Shown here one piece after another: positions 62,858 to 64,000 of a DNA stretch of 64,000 nt. The notes beneath the pieces were generated by a model, which had not been told where the DNA came from, made no database searches, and saw only the letters and a program-made list of their open reading frames with translations. Within the stretch, counting starts at the first letter, position 1. Every line of letters starts with the position of its first letter. The stretch lies in NCBI RefSeq assembly GCF_023256325.1, contig NZ_JAGDXI010000044.1, positions 1 to 64,000 on the forward strand, written 5' to 3'. Source of the stretch: Caldisphaera sp. Lineage in GTDB: Archaea; Thermoproteota; Thermoprotei_A; Sulfolobales; Acidilobaceae. The translations under genes and the position numbers were made by a program.

Positions 62858-64000
62858 TTAGATTCCGCTTCTCCTTTTTTTAGATTGTGCTTCTTCACTA
62901 GTCCTGCTTGCAATTATTTCATATAAAACTGATTTTTTCCCTGGTATAGGCCTTAAAAGCCTTCCAAGCCTTTGTATGAACTGTCTCCTCGAACCAGTTC
63001 CAGAAACAAATATACCAACATTTGCATCAGGTATGTCAAGACCTTCATCTCCAACTGTTGTGATTACTAATATACCTGATTTAGAACTCTTAAAATTATA
63101 TAAGGTTTCTATTCTGTTTTTTTCATCTATGCCTCCATGAATTAAATATGCATTTAATTTACTAGCAAGTTCTTCGGCCTGATCCCTATACTGAGTAAAT
63201 ATTATTATTTTAGAGCCTTTACTTAATTCATTTTTGGCAATTTCAATAACTTTTTCTATTTTAGAACTGCTCTTTTGTATGATTTGTTGCATTTGTGATT
63301 TTATTTTCAATGCCCTTATTGCATTCGTTTCTCCCCTTCTGGCTGCTTCTAATATCTCATTGAAGCTTCTACCCTTGCTATAATTAATGTATAGCTTTCT
63401 TAGCTCATCATATTTATTCATATCTTCTTTATTTAGCTCGACTCTTATTCTCCTTATAATAAAAGGCGCTAAATAACCCTCTTCTGATAATTCACTTGGA
63501 GATTTTTGATAAATTATGCCCCCAATTAAAGGAAATATTTCTTCATGTTTTCCATCTTCTCTTACTGCAGTTGCAGAAAGTCCCATTCTATATGGAGAGG
63601 GCATTTTTGTAGCTATTGCCTTAAATTTCTCAGCTGGTAAATGATGAGCTTCATCAAATATTAATAGCATGAACTTTTTAGAAAATATATCAATATTTCT
63701 AAAAGCGCTTTGATACGTTGTAATAGTTATTGGAAGAATTGTTTTTTCATCACCATAAAATGAACCTATCATGCCTCCTGCATCGGTGAACTTCTTTATA
63801 GAATCTTCCCATTGCCTTATGTGTTCTTTTGTATAAACAACAATAAGGGTAGGTACATTTAGCTTTGTCATAGCATTTATAGCTACAATAGTTTTCCCAG
63901 AGCCTGTAGGTAAAACTATTACCCCTTTACTCTTATTAGATTCCCATGCCTTTACTGCCTCCTCTTGATAATCTCTCAATTCCCCATTGAACTTTAATTG
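62858..64000 (-). CDS. xpb: XPB-like SF2 DNA helicase, partial (5' end outside window)
   Basis: A superfamily 2 helicase of the archaeal XPB/Rad25 group. Motif I is IVLPTGSGKTIVA, motif II DEAHH, motif III GLSATAVRED, and motif VI QFIQRLGRLLRP. The thumb-like ThM region (SFNEILEAARRGETNAIRAL) separates the two RecA folds. The frame remains open to the window edge (KFNGELRDYQ precedes the ORF-track start), so the N-terminal damage-recognition domain and start codon lie outside. Archaeal XPB often pairs with the Bax1 nuclease, not seen downstream here. Confidence 0.9.
   Translation of the reverse strand, partial: QLKFNGELRDYQEEAVKAWESNKSKGVIVLPTGSGKTIVAINAMTKLNVPTLIVVYTKEHIRQWEDSIKKFTDAGGMIGSFYGDEKTILPITITTYQSAFRNIDIFSKKFMLLIFDEAHHLPAEKFKAIATKMPSPYRMGLSATAVREDGKHEEIFPLIGGIIYQKSPSELSEEGYLAPFIIRRIRVELNKEDMNKYDELRKLYINYSKGRSFNEILEAARRGETNAIRALKIKSQMQQIIQKSSSKIEKVIEIAKNELSKGSKIIIFTQYRDQAEELASKLNAYLIHGGIDEKNRIETLYNFKSSKSGILVITTVGDEGLDIPDANVGIFVSGTGSRRQFIQRLGRLLRPIPGKKSVLYEIIASRTSEEAQSKKRRSGI

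Overview
The window is a 64 kb, AT-rich stretch of an archaeal chromosome. The gene content points to the Crenarchaeota/Thermoproteota: CDC48, topoisomerase VI, PCNA, XPB helicase, a type A RNase P RNA, Rpp29 and Pop5, archaeal-order ribosomal genes, ABCE1, deoxyhypusine synthase, Dph6 and TFS. Very GC-rich stable RNAs in an AT-rich genome suggest a thermophile. A low-GC lineage such as Caldisphaera/Acidilobales is my best guess, but it is inference and was not checked by search. Many genes begin with TTG or GTG placed 5-8 nt after a GGTGA-type Shine-Dalgarno sequence, so I moved many starts downstream of the ORF-track starts. I see no CRISPR array, insertion sequence or prophage.

Layout. 1-8.9 kb: the end of a probable C/D box sRNA, CDC48, a small unknown protein with a radical SAM protein, two membrane proteins, a Trm5-like methyltransferase, RNase P RNA, NAD kinase and a PIN-only Nob1. 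8.9-22.3 kb: tRNA methylthiotransferase, dCTP deaminase, CTP synthase, a TatD-like hydrolase, Dph6, AsnRS, tRNA-Val(TAC), an MFS transporter, PCNA, Top6A/B and deoxyhypusine synthase. 22.4-28.2 kb: a minimal type IV pilus-like locus (pilin, ATPase, TadC), a tRNA-splicing endonuclease subunit, DUF373 and protein disulfide oxidoreductase.

28.2-36.3 kb: a ribosomal cluster S19-L22-S3-L29-Rpp29-[GNAT]-S17-L14-L24-S4e-L5-S14-S8. It lacks its usual flanking genes (L2 and L3 upstream, L6 onward downstream) and is interrupted by an acetyltransferase. An AbrB-ACT regulator follows. 36.4-46.6 kb: a well-supported C/D sRNA, MetRS, TFS with a zinc-ribbon protein, a DUF1512 membrane module, methionine aminopeptidase, an MBL hydrolase, ABCE1, a SPOUT methyltransferase, 6-phospho-3-hexuloisomerase and a His-rich small protein.

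46.6-53.4 kb: glycan-related genes, namely a GT2 and a PMT-like membrane glycosyltransferase and a short GT35 glucan phosphorylase, together with two overlapping paralogous nucleotidyltransferases and a nitrilase. 53.5-64 kb: a BtuF-like protein without a signal peptide, the methylmalonyl-CoA mutase operon (two subunits plus MeaB), S28e with a Pop5 that carries a membrane segment, an OBG-type GTPase, a TRAM protein, succinyl-CoA synthetase and the 3' part of XPB. Methylmalonyl-CoA mutase and succinyl-CoA synthetase together interconvert methylmalonyl-CoA, succinyl-CoA and succinate. Three RNase P components (RNA, Rpp29, Pop5) lie in the same 64 kb.
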